The notes below the pieces were generated by a model. It ran no database searches, had not been told where the DNA came from, and was given only the letters and a program-made list of their open reading frames with translations. Shown here piece after piece: positions 53,303-62,465 of a stretch of 64,000 nt of DNA; the stretch's first letter is position 1, and each line of letters opens with the position of its first letter. A program made the position numbers and the translations under genes. This stretch comes from Leptospira sp. WS60.C2 (GTDB taxonomy: Bacteria; Spirochaetota; Leptospiria; Leptospirales; Leptospiraceae). The stretch spans positions 3,293,501 to 3,357,500 of the forward strand of contig NZ_CP162133.1 in NCBI RefSeq assembly GCF_040833955.1. The letters are read 5' to 3'.

Positions 53303-55855
53303 ATGATGAAATCAGAACTCAAGGCAAAACTGCAACGAACCTTTCCAAAAGCCAAAACGGTGTCCTCTGGAAGGTTGTTTACCCGCCAATTGAGTAATCT
53401 TGTAGATGATTCCATTCGTAGTGTTTTTTCGGAAGTTTCCAGTGGAAAAACAATTGGTGACCACCTTTGTCTCATTGCGGTGGGAGGATATGGCCGAAGG
53501 GAATTAGCCCCTTATTCTGATATCGATTTATTGTATCTTCATGATGGGAAACTTTCTGACAAAGTATTAAGCGAAATCATTTCGAAAGTGAATACCTTCC
53601 TCTATAACAATGATAAGGAAGTGGGACATAGTTGCCGGACGATCAAAGAATCGTTTTTATATTTAAACCAAATTGAAACCTATCACGCAGTATTAGATGC
53701 ACGTTTTTTAGTTGGTTCAGAAGTATTATTTCTTAAATTTAAAACTGAGTTTCTTGGAAAAATTCCTGAAAAAAAAATCAAAGAATACAACGAATGGAAA
53801 CTTTCTTATCTCAGAGAAAGAATCATCAATTCCTACAATCCCATCTTACTTTCTGAACCCAATATCAAAAACGATCCCTTAGGTCTAAGAGACATCCAAC
53901 AAATGTATTGGATTGAAAAAACAAATCCACTCGCAGACAGCGCCGATGGTGGCATCTTTGATTTTTATTTGATCGGTGATAGTTTAACACTTCTATCAGC
54001 ATATGATTTTTTATTATTAACAAGATCAGCACTGCACATCATCAGTGGACGAAAGAATGATCGTTTGGATTTAGGACTACAAGCAGAAGTCGCAGAGTTT
54101 TTAGGATATGGTCCACGAAATGAAATCAAATCCTTAGAAACATTTATGAGCCAATTTTATAAGGCACAGAAAGATGTGTACTTTTATATTGGAACCTATT
54201 TGGATGAAAAAACAAATCTGAATAAAAAACGCATCCACAAAGAACTTTCGAATCCTGATACTTTGTATGATGACATCATCCAATTTTTTGCTCAGTCCCA
54301 AAAGAATGAAGAAGAACCTTCCCGAATCGATTTAAATGAAATTCGATTCGCTTCTCATTTTTTAGATGATGATTTCAAGAATCAAAAATCCGTACTGGAT
54401 AGTTTTTTAGGTATGCTAAAACATAAAAAACGCATAGGGCATACACTCACTTTAATGCATGAATGTAATGTTTTAGGCAAACTCATTCCAGAATTTGGCG
54501 CTTGTACCAATTTTCCATTATTCAGTTACCATCATCAATATACTGTCGACGAACATACGTTACTCATTTTAAGAGAACTAGACGTACTCATCGCTGACCT
54601 ATGGGAAGATCCACAGGTACAGGAAGTATTCAATGCTTGTGAAAAAATCGAAATTTTGGTTTTGGCAATTCTCATCCATGACGCAGGGAAGGTCAAGGAA
54701 GGTGACCACTGCCAATACGGTGCCGAACTTGCTCTTATCATTGCAGAACGATTCCGTTTCTCAGAAGAAGACACAGAACTTTTACGATTTTTAGTCGCTG
54801 AGCACATCATCATGTCAGAACTTTCTTCTAAACGTGATATTTATGACCCCAATCTCATTTCCTCATTTGGAAAACAATTTTCGAATGAAAACACATTGCG
54901 TTTGTTATACGTTATGACAATCATCGATACAAAATCTGTCGGTCAAGCCGTCCTCACCAATTGGAAAAAAGAAATCCTTCACTTTTTATTCACATCGACT
55001 CTCAGCTACTTACAAAATAAATCTAACCTCTCGGATACCCAAGAACGAATCGAAACAACATTGGAAACCTATCTTGTGGAAAAGGAAGGTCTGACTGCGG
55101 AACAGGCAGAACAAATCGTATCCTTCGGAATGAAAATTCGACCCACCTCTTATTTAAATTATAATACTCCGAGAAGAGTATACCAACATTTTATCCAATT
55201 ACATGAATGGATAAAGTCTGGAGCACCTTTTCAATTGTTGTCAGAAAACGAACCAGCATTTGTAACACTTTCTATCTTTGCTCACGCAGACAAACGCATG
55301 TTACTCTATCTTTCCGGAATCATTTCTTCTCTTGGCCTCAATTTAGTTGGTTTACGATTGTTTCGTACAGAAGAGGATCATTTGATCTTGCAAGCACAAA
55401 TCACTGACCAATATGGAAGTGGAGAAATCGCAGAACATCAAATTAATGAAATTGAATCCACGTTAGGGCAATGTATCGAAGGAAAGGTGAACATTGAGGA
55501 TTTAGCTTCCACTACCAATATCTGGAAAACACTACCACAAATTCCGGAGGGAATGGTGGAAGAACTGGTGAAATTTGCGAATGATCTATCCGATACCTAT
55601 TCAGTGTTAGAGGTAAGAGTACCCGACTCCATCGGACTAGTTTACCGCATTCTAAAAACATTAATTGATTTTGAATTGGAAGTAATCTTTGTTAGAATCT
55701 CAACCAGTGCCGATTTTGCATATGACTCCTTTCATATCCAAACCAAAAATGGTAAAAAAATAGAAGATACAGGACTTCTTCTCGCCATCAAAGAAAAAAT
55801 TCTCTCAGTGGCTCGAGTCAAAGAAAACCAGGGTATCATGGAGATTAGTTTTTAA
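53303..55855 (+). CDS. glnD: [Protein-PII] uridylyltransferase / uridylyl-removing enzyme
   Basis: 850 aa, normal for GlnD. Nucleotidyltransferase motif GGYGRRELAPYSDIDLL (61-77; D73, D75), an HD hydrolase domain (HQYTVDEHTLLIL and LAILIHDAGKVKEGDH, about 410-460) and two C-terminal ACT domains (FAHADKRMLLYLSGIISSLG; VRVPDSIGLVYRILKTLID) that sense glutamine. It uridylylates PII under nitrogen limitation. The start is one of two tandem ATGs. A GH13 gene starts 1 nt after its stop. Confidence 0.95.
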   Translation: MMKSELKAKLQRTFPKAKTVSSGRLFTRQLSNLVDDSIRSVFSEVSSGKTIGDHLCLIAVGGYGRRELAPYSDIDLLYLHDGKLSDKVLSEIISKVNTFLYNNDKEVGHSCRTIKESFLYLNQIETYHAVLDARFLVGSEVLFLKFKTEFLGKIPEKKIKEYNEWKLSYLRERIINSYNPILLSEPNIKNDPLGLRDIQQMYWIEKTNPLADSADGGIFDFYLIGDSLTLLSAYDFLLLTRSALHIISGRKNDRLDLGLQAEVAEFLGYGPRNEIKSLETFMSQFYKAQKDVYFYIGTYLDEKTNLNKKRIHKELSNPDTLYDDIIQFFAQSQKNEEEPSRIDLNEIRFASHFLDDDFKNQKSVLDSFLGMLKHKKRIGHTLTLMHECNVLGKLIPEFGACTNFPLFSYHHQYTVDEHTLLILRELDVLIADLWEDPQVQEVFNACEKIEILVLAILIHDAGKVKEGDHCQYGAELALIIAERFRFSEEDTELLRFLVAEHIIMSELSSKRDIYDPNLISSFGKQFSNENTLRLLYVMTIIDTKSVGQAVLTNWKKEILHFLFTSTLSYLQNKSNLSDTQERIETTLETYLVEKEGLTAEQAEQIVSFGMKIRPTSYLNYNTPRRVYQHFIQLHEWIKSGAPFQLLSENEPAFVTLSIFAHADKRMLLYLSGIISSLGLNLVGLRLFRTEEDHLILQAQITDQYGSGEIAEHQINEIESTLGQCIEGKVNIEDLASTTNIWKTLPQIPEGMVEELVKFANDLSDTYSVLEVRVPDSIGLVYRILKTLIDFELEVIFVRISTSADFAYDSFHIQTKNGKKIEDTGLLLAIKEKILSVARVKENQGIMEISF

Positions 55856-55856
55856 T

Positions 55857-57485
55857 ATGGCATGGTGGAAAGAAGCAGTTATCTATCAAATTTATCCACG
55901 TAGTTTCCAAGATTCCAATGGAGATGGAATTGGTGACCTAGAGGGGATTATACAAAGGTTAGATTATTTAGCAGGATCGAAAGATTCTTTGGGGATCGAT
56001 GCAATTTGGTTATCTCCCGTTTACCCTTCACCCATGTTTGATTTTGGATATGATATATCCGATTATGAAGAAATCGATCCAGTCTTTGGTGATATCCAAA
56101 CATTCAAACGTTTGTTAAAAGAAGCTCACAAACGTGGAATCCGAATCATTATGGATTTGGTAGTCAACCATACATCCCATTTACATCCTTGGTTTGTTGA
56201 ATCCAGATCTTCTGTGAATAGTCCCAAACGAGATTGGTACATTTGGAAGCAACCAAGCCACAATGGTCCACCAAACAATTGGTTAGGAGCCTTCGGTGGA
56301 TCTGGTTGGGAATATGACAAACGAACTGGTGAGTATTATTTTCATTCCTTTCTAAAAGAACAACCGGATCTCAATTGGCGTAATCCCGATGTAGAAGATG
56401 CAATTTTTCGAATGATGAAGTATTGGCTCGATATGGGTGTGGATGGATTTCGATTAGATGTTGTAAACTTATATGTAAAAGATGAGTTCTTTCGAAACAA
56501 TACTTCCTATTTTATGAAAGGACCAAGGCCGTACGACAAACAAGTGCATGCTTATGATCGTGACAGACCAGAAATGCATGGAATTCTAAGAAGGATGCGA
56601 AAACTTTTAGATTCCTATTCCGAAAAACGAATGTTTGTCGGCGAAATCATGCAAGATTTCCCAGGAAACGTCTTACTTCCTGCCACTTATTGTGGACGAA
56701 ATGACGAACTTCATTTAGCCTTTAATTTTATGTTTTTGTTTTCACCATGGAAAGCAGAACGCTTTTACCAAATTGTAAAAGATTTTGAATCTGCTTTGGG
56801 GGATGATAACTGGCCAAACTATACTTTATCCAATCATGATTTTCCAAGACATATCACTCGATATGAAAAAGGAGATGACACTTTGGATCGTGCGCGACTT
56901 GCCGCCTGTATGATGTTAACACTTCGAGGAACTCCATTTTTATATTATGGGGAAGAGATAGGAATGAAACGCCAAAAAGTTCCCTTCAATAAAATCCAAG
57001 ATCCAGTGGGAAAAAGGTATTGGCCATTCCATCCTGGTCGCGATCCAGAACGAATCCCAATGCCTTGGGATGCATCAGACTCAACAGGTTTTTCCACTGG
57101 CAAACCATGGTTACCTGTATATGAAGATGCAAAGAGAGTCAACGTCGAATCTCAAAAAGGAGATCCAAATTCTCTATTTTATACGTATAAAAAACTCATC
57201 CAAATTCGAAAGGACAGAAAATCATTACGAAAGGGAAAATTAAAAATTCTTTTAAGCTCCGACAAACAAGCGCTTTACTACAGAAGAAGGGAAGGAAAAG
57301 AAGAAACTTATATATTTTTAAACTTTTCTTCAAAACCAGTGAGTATTTCTTATCCACGTAAATGGACCTTGAACGAAATCCTATTTAGTTCCAAAAATCG
57401 CGGACCATCTTTTGAATTAAATAAAGAATTGGATACTGGTGATTTAGTTCTATTGCCGAATGAAGCTGTAATTTTTGCCAAGTAA
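55857..57485 (+). CDS. GH13 alpha-glucosidase-type glycosidase
   Basis: 542 aa, cytoplasmic (no signal). Opens AVIYQIYPRSFQDSNGDGIGDLEGI, typical of oligo-1,6-glucosidase/alpha-glucosidases. Catalytic residues: nucleophile D201 (VDGFRLDVVNL), acid/base E263 (MFVGEIMQDF), transition-state Asp D328 (LSNHDFPR); region I DLVVNHTS is at 100-107. Cleaves alpha-glucosides such as trehalose, sucrose or maltose; specificity cannot be read. Downstream of and almost touching glnD, so probably co-transcribed. Confidence 0.94.
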   Translation: MAWWKEAVIYQIYPRSFQDSNGDGIGDLEGIIQRLDYLAGSKDSLGIDAIWLSPVYPSPMFDFGYDISDYEEIDPVFGDIQTFKRLLKEAHKRGIRIIMDLVVNHTSHLHPWFVESRSSVNSPKRDWYIWKQPSHNGPPNNWLGAFGGSGWEYDKRTGEYYFHSFLKEQPDLNWRNPDVEDAIFRMMKYWLDMGVDGFRLDVVNLYVKDEFFRNNTSYFMKGPRPYDKQVHAYDRDRPEMHGILRRMRKLLDSYSEKRMFVGEIMQDFPGNVLLPATYCGRNDELHLAFNFMFLFSPWKAERFYQIVKDFESALGDDNWPNYTLSNHDFPRHITRYEKGDDTLDRARLAACMMLTLRGTPFLYYGEEIGMKRQKVPFNKIQDPVGKRYWPFHPGRDPERIPMPWDASDSTGFSTGKPWLPVYEDAKRVNVESQKGDPNSLFYTYKKLIQIRKDRKSLRKGKLKILLSSDKQALYYRRREGKEETYIFLNFSSKPVSISYPRKWTLNEILFSSKNRGPSFELNKELDTGDLVLLPNEAVIFAK

Positions 57486-57508
57486 GCGATCCCGTTCTCT
57501 GCTACGAT

Positions 57509-57535
57509 CTTTCCAACTTTTTTCCATTGGGAAAG
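57509..57535 (+). terminator. Weak hairpin after GH13 gene
   Basis: CTTTCC-AA pairs with TT-GGGAAAG with one bulged base around a T-rich loop. No T-tract follows, so termination is uncertain. Confidence 0.25.
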
Positions 57536-57688
57536 TCTAAGGTTCTGAAGGAAAGGATTTCCGTTACGATCGACATATTAGGTGTAATTGGCGCAGGGCT
57601 TTAGTTCTTGTCAAATGAGACTTAGAACTGTTCCGATTAACTGTTGACAGTAATGGTTTGGGGAATCCGCTGGCAATAGGTGCATTTT

Positions 57689-58042
57689 GTGAAAGTCAAT
57701 ACACGCATAAACCGTTTCGCCGTATTACTTCTCTCTCTTGTATTCCTTATTACGAGTACGGAGGCATCTGCATCCCTACACGAATCGATTTCTGCTGACA
57801 CCACCTACAATCAAAGTAGTTTATACGAATTTTCTCATGTTTTACAGTCTGTAAGTGAGAATAACGAAGAAGAATCTGAGATTGATTCCCAAAGAATTCT
57901 TGTTCTTTTTAGTTCTATTTCTCTTTATTCAAACTTCTTCATTTCATTTTCATCTGAACTCATTTCTATCTCATTCGTTTCTCCGTTTTCTATCTCTTTC
58001 CTAAACCATCTACACGATCGCGCACCCCCGTTCACTGTTTAA
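57689..58042 (+). CDS. Small exported protein leading the RND efflux operon
   Basis: 117 aa from a GTG at 57689 (AGGTG lies 7-8 nt upstream; another GTG at 57680 is possible). A signal peptide (about 9-29, ending TEASAS) is followed by an acidic stretch (SENNEEESEIDSQ) and a very Ser/Phe-rich hydrophobic region, ending HDRAPPFTV. Not recognised. Its place 89 bp before the adaptor gene suggests it belongs to the efflux operon; genuine translation is not certain. Confidence 0.55.
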   Translation: MKVNTRINRFAVLLLSLVFLITSTEASASLHESISADTTYNQSSLYEFSHVLQSVSENNEEESEIDSQRILVLFSSISLYSNFFISFSSELISISFVSPFSISFLNHLHDRAPPFTV

Positions 58043-58101
58043 CAACAGATTTTCTCGATTTTAGGCGTTCCAGAACGCACTCGATGAATTAAAAAATTTG
58101 C

Positions 58102-58114
58102 TAACGTAACGTTA
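58102..58114. promoter_or_regulatory. Inverted repeat upstream of RND adaptor
   Basis: TAACGT-A-ACGTTA, perfect 6-1-6, 17 bp before the adaptor start. Possible regulator site or mRNA hairpin near the ribosome-binding site. Confidence 0.35.
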
Positions 58115-58131
58115 AGCAAAATGGGGACACA

Positions 58132-59244
58132 ATGAAACTTATAGCCAGGCTCTCAAAAGTTATTATATCTAAAGTACTGTTGTCAGTATTCCTTCTTCCA
58201 ACATTGGTTTTAATCAATTGTCATTCCAAAAACCATGAGGACAAAAATTCCCTCATGGCAATCTATCCATGGAAACAAGATGTAACCATTGATAAAAATT
58301 ATGTAGCCCAGGTAAAAGCAATCCAACGGATTGAAGTCAGAGCATTCGAAAAAGGATATCTCACTCATATCTACATGGATGAAGGCAAAATTGTTAAAAA
58401 GGGACAAAAACTGTTTCAAGTCATGCCGATGCTCGTCAATGCTCAATACGATAAAGCAAAAGCAGAGTATGAATCCACATTAATCGAATACGAAAACACT
58501 GAGAAATTATTCAAAGAAAATGTTGTGTCCCAAACGGAACTCTCTCTCATCAAAGCAAGACTGAAAAAAAATAAAGCTGCTATGGAGTTAGCTCAAGTTC
58601 ATTTAAACTTAGCAACTGTGACTGCACCTTTCACTGGAATAACAGATCGTTTTCAAGTTCGGCTTGGAAGTTTAGTCGAAGAAGGAACTTTACTCACAAC
58701 CATTTCTGATATATCAAAACTTTGGGTTTATTTTAACGTATCAGAGAAAGATTATCTTAACTTTTCTACTGCAAGAAGATCTGGAGACAAACCATTAAAA
58801 GTAAAATTTTTAATGGCGAATGGTGAATTTTTTCCTCATTCAGGAATCGCTGACACAATAGAAGGTGAATTCGATAGTGAAACAGGAACCATTCCTTTCA
58901 GGGCCACTTTCCCAAACCCAGAGCGACTCTTACGCCATGGAGAAACAGGAAATGTTGTCATCAAAGAAGATTTGAAAGATACCTTACTCATTCCACAAAA
59001 GGCAACGTTTGAAGTATTAGATAAACATTACGTATACACAATATCTAGCAAAGGTAAGATCAAAGCAACAGAGATCAAAATCGCCAATGAAATTCCGCAT
59101 TTATTTGTTGTCGAATCTGGAATTAGCGAGAGTGACATCATACTACTGGAAGGACTTGGCAAAGTACATGATGGTGATACTGTAAAATTTACAATCGAAA
59201 CTCGTGAGAATGTCATGAAGAGTTTCGAATTGTCGGCTCATTAG
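58132..59244 (+). CDS. RND efflux periplasmic adaptor (membrane fusion protein), lipoprotein
   Basis: 370 aa. The signal ends in lipobox LVLIN-C30. HlyD/AcrA-type order: barrel-sandwich lipoyl half (IEVRAFEKGYLTHIYMDEGKIVKKGQKLF), a short alpha-hairpin (YDKAKAEYESTLIEYENTEKL), second lipoyl half (ATVTAPFTGITDRFQVRLGSLVEEGTLL), beta-barrel and membrane-proximal domains. It links the pump to the outer-membrane channel. 11 bp before the pump gene. Confidence 0.94.
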   Translation: MKLIARLSKVIISKVLLSVFLLPTLVLINCHSKNHEDKNSLMAIYPWKQDVTIDKNYVAQVKAIQRIEVRAFEKGYLTHIYMDEGKIVKKGQKLFQVMPMLVNAQYDKAKAEYESTLIEYENTEKLFKENVVSQTELSLIKARLKKNKAAMELAQVHLNLATVTAPFTGITDRFQVRLGSLVEEGTLLTTISDISKLWVYFNVSEKDYLNFSTARRSGDKPLKVKFLMANGEFFPHSGIADTIEGEFDSETGTIPFRATFPNPERLLRHGETGNVVIKEDLKDTLLIPQKATFEVLDKHYVYTISSKGKIKATEIKIANEIPHLFVVESGISESDIILLEGLGKVHDGDTVKFTIETRENVMKSFELSAH

Positions 59245-59255
59245 GAGAAGAATGT

Positions 59256-62200
59256 ATGTTTGCAAAATTTCTCCAAAGACCTGTGCTTGCGATTGTTATA
59301 TCCGTCTTAGTTGTGTTTGTCGGATTAATTTCGATTAAAAATATTCCCATATCGCAATTCCCAGAAATTGCACCACCTCGTGTAACGATTACCCTTTCCT
59401 TTCCTGGAGCGAGTGCACAAGTTTTAGTACAATCAACCATTACTACTTTGGAGCAAGCTATCAACGGTGTTGCGGGAATGCGTTACATGATTTCGTCTTC
59501 TACAAGTTCTGGTGATGCGATCATTCAAGTTTTATTTGATCCTGGCACGAACCCTAATGACGCTCTTGTTCAAGTAAAAACCAGGGTCGATCAAATGATG
59601 TATCGAGTTCCTGAGTTAGTAAGACTTGAAGGTATCTTTGTCCAACCTGTACAACCAAGTATGCTCCTCTATGTGAATCTCTATAGTAAAGATCAAAACG
59701 CGAGCGAGAAATTTTTATACAATTACGCAACTGTCTTTTTACTACCAGAATTAAAAAGGATTCATGGAATAGGACAAGCTAAGATTTTAGGAACTAGACA
59801 ATATGCAATGCGTGTTTGGTTAAATCCAGATCGAATGCGTGCCTACAATGTGACAACGGCCGAAGTTATGAAAGCAATTGAAGACCAAAGTATCATTGCA
59901 AGACCTGGTCGTCTTGGTCAAAGTTCGGGAAAACAGGCTCAGTCTTTAGAATACACATTAACCTATGAAGGTTGGTTCAATGAGCCTCAGCAATACGAAA
60001 ATATTATCATTCGAGCCAAAAATGGAGGAGAGTTACTCTATCTCAAAGATATCTCAAAGGTTGAATTGGATAGCGAGTTTTATAATATTTATTCTGATGT
60101 AGATGGCCATCCAGCAGCTGCCATCATGTTCAAACAAACGGAAGGAAGTAATGCTAAAGTAGTCATCGAAGACATAAAGGCAAAGTTAGAGGAACTCAAA
60201 CAAACGTTTCCTCCAGAAATGGATTATAAACTCAGTTATGATGTTTCTAACTTCATCGATGCAGCGATTGAAAAAGTAATTCACACTCTTGTAGAGGCCT
60301 TTGTTTTAGTTGCGATTGTAGTATTTATTTTTCTTGGTGATTGGAGATCTACCTTAATTCCGATCATTGCTGTTCCAGTATCATTAATCGGAGCCTTTTC
60401 ATTCATGATGGCACTTGGACTTACGATCAATTTGATCACACTTTTCGCCATGGTATTAGCCATCGGAATTGTGGTCGATGATGCGATTGTTGTTGTAGAA
60501 GCAGTCCATGCTAAGATGGCGGAAGACCATCTTAGTGTCTATTTATCCGTAAAAGCAGTATTAGGTGAAATTAGTGGTGCTGTCATTGCAATCACTCTAC
60601 TCATGACAGCCGTGTTTGTTCCTGTGACTTTTTTACCTGGTCCCGTCGGAGTATTTTATCGTCAGTTTGCGATCACAATGGCAACCTCGATTGTTTTATC
60701 AGGTCTTGTGGCATTAACATTAACGCCTGTCTTAACAGCGATGATATTAAAACCTCACATCCAACATCAAAAAACTCACAATCCTATTGATCTCTTCTTA
60801 GGAAAATTCAATTTTTACTTTGAGATCCTTACAGATAAATATGTGAATTTGATGAAACGATTTTCCGCTTCAAAGTTGTTTATCGTGTCTCTTCTCTTAT
60901 TCTTCACTGTTGGATTTGTATTTCTATCACAATTGGTTCCCGCAGGATTTGTACCTGGAGAAGACCAAGGAATGATCTACGCCGTAATCCAAACACCACC
61001 AGGATCAACCATAGAAAAAACAAATGATGTAGCACGAAAACTACAAGAGATTGCTCTAAAAATTGAAGGAGTTGATTCCGTTGCTTCTCTTGCTGGTTAT
61101 GAAATTTTAACAGAAGGAGAAGGATCGAATGCAGGTACTTGTCTCATCAGTTTAAAAGATTGGTCACTTCGAAAAAATTCTGTTCACGATGTGATGGAGG
61201 AATTAGAACACGAAACAAAAAATTTTGGAGCCATCATTGAATTTTTTGAACCGCCAGCAGTTCCAGGATTTGGAGCGGCAGGAGGTGTGATGTTTCGTTT
61301 ATTAGATAAAACGAATAGTGGTGATTACACTGTCTTTGATAAAGTACATGAAGAGTTTATGGCTGATTTAAAAAAAAGAGAAGAATTAACAGGTCTCTTT
61401 TCCTTTTATTCTGCAAAGTTTCCACAACTTGAAGTGAAACTCGATCGGAAACTGGCAATGCAGAAAGGAGTGAATATTGGGGATGCAATGGACAATCTCG
61501 ACATCCTTGTTGGTAGTACCTATGAACAAGGATTTATTCGATTCAATCAATTCTTTAAAGTCTATGTTCAATCTTCACCAGAATATAGAAGGTTACCTTC
61601 TGATATCCTTGGACTTTTTACACCTAATGATAAAGGAGAGATGGTTCCCTATTCTTCATTTTTATCCTTAGAACAAAAACAAGGAGCCAATGAAATCACA
61701 CGATATAACGCTTATACTTCCTCTGTAATCAACGTTTTGCCAGGCAAAGGGTATACAACTGGGGATGCAATTGAAGCAATACGGGAAGTATCCAAAACAT
61801 TACCTAAGGGATTCGAAGTTGGTTGGGAAGGTCTTTCCTATGATGAAGCCTCGAGAGGAAATGAAGCCATTTTTATCTTTTTGGTAGTGATTGTTTTCGT
61901 TTATCTTGTGTTATCTGCACAGTATGAAAGTTTTATTATTCCTTTTTCCGTCATCTTATCACTTCCACCAGGAATTTTTGGTTCTTTCTTTTTATTGAAG
62001 GTATTGGGACTTGCCAATGACATTTATGCTCAAATTGGAATGATCATGCTCATTGGGTTACTTGGTAAAAACGCAGTATTAATTGTAGAGTTTGCTAGGC
62101 AAAGGCAAGAAGCAGGACTTAGCGTTTTTGATGCCGCATTAGAAGGGGCAAAGGCAAGATTTCGACCTATTCTGATGACATCGTTTGCTTTTATAGCAGG

Positions 62201-62465
62201 ACTTTTTCCACTTGTTGTAGCAACGGGACCTGGTGCGATTGCAAATCATACAATCGGTGCTTGTGCGTTAGGTGGAATGTTATTTGGAACAGTTTTTGGT
62301 GTCATTGCAGTGCCCGGACTCTATATCATTTTTGCGAATATCGCAAAAGGAAAAAACCTCATATATCATGAAGATAATATGCCTCTATCAGAATCTAATG
62401 CAAGTTATCATTCTTCCGAAATAGAACGAAAACGAAATAGAAAAGTAAGGAAGGAAAACAAATGA
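59256..62465 (+). CDS. RND multidrug efflux inner-membrane pump (HAE1/AcrB type)
   Basis: 1069 aa, twelve membrane helices with two large periplasmic loops. N-terminus MFAKFLQRPVLAIVISVLVVFVGLISI is typical. The proton-relay aspartates are in TM4 (LAIGIVVDDAIVVVEAV), and the TM10 lysine region is in GLLGKNAVLIVEFARQR. ISQFPEIAPPRVTITLSFPGAS and GQAKILGTRQYAMRVWLNP match hydrophobe/amphiphile exporters rather than metal (Czc) pumps. The stop overlaps the next start (ATGA at 62462). Confidence 0.96.
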   Translation: MFAKFLQRPVLAIVISVLVVFVGLISIKNIPISQFPEIAPPRVTITLSFPGASAQVLVQSTITTLEQAINGVAGMRYMISSSTSSGDAIIQVLFDPGTNPNDALVQVKTRVDQMMYRVPELVRLEGIFVQPVQPSMLLYVNLYSKDQNASEKFLYNYATVFLLPELKRIHGIGQAKILGTRQYAMRVWLNPDRMRAYNVTTAEVMKAIEDQSIIARPGRLGQSSGKQAQSLEYTLTYEGWFNEPQQYENIIIRAKNGGELLYLKDISKVELDSEFYNIYSDVDGHPAAAIMFKQTEGSNAKVVIEDIKAKLEELKQTFPPEMDYKLSYDVSNFIDAAIEKVIHTLVEAFVLVAIVVFIFLGDWRSTLIPIIAVPVSLIGAFSFMMALGLTINLITLFAMVLAIGIVVDDAIVVVEAVHAKMAEDHLSVYLSVKAVLGEISGAVIAITLLMTAVFVPVTFLPGPVGVFYRQFAITMATSIVLSGLVALTLTPVLTAMILKPHIQHQKTHNPIDLFLGKFNFYFEILTDKYVNLMKRFSASKLFIVSLLLFFTVGFVFLSQLVPAGFVPGEDQGMIYAVIQTPPGSTIEKTNDVARKLQEIALKIEGVDSVASLAGYEILTEGEGSNAGTCLISLKDWSLRKNSVHDVMEELEHETKNFGAIIEFFEPPAVPGFGAAGGVMFRLLDKTNSGDYTVFDKVHEEFMADLKKREELTGLFSFYSAKFPQLEVKLDRKLAMQKGVNIGDAMDNLDILVGSTYEQGFIRFNQFFKVYVQSSPEYRRLPSDILGLFTPNDKGEMVPYSSFLSLEQKQGANEITRYNAYTSSVINVLPGKGYTTGDAIEAIREVSKTLPKGFEVGWEGLSYDEASRGNEAIFIFLVVIVFVYLVLSAQYESFIIPFSVILSLPPGIFGSFFLLKVLGLANDIYAQIGMIMLIGLLGKNAVLIVEFARQRQEAGLSVFDAALEGAKARFRPILMTSFAFIAGLFPLVVATGPGAIANHTIGACALGGMLFGTVFGVIAVPGLYIIFANIAKGKNLIYHEDNMPLSESNASYHSSEIERKRNRKVRKENK

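Noticed and set aside
57643..57670. Sigma-70 promoter at TTGACA before the efflux operon
   Set aside because: The -35 is good but no acceptable -10 lies 15-19 bp downstream.
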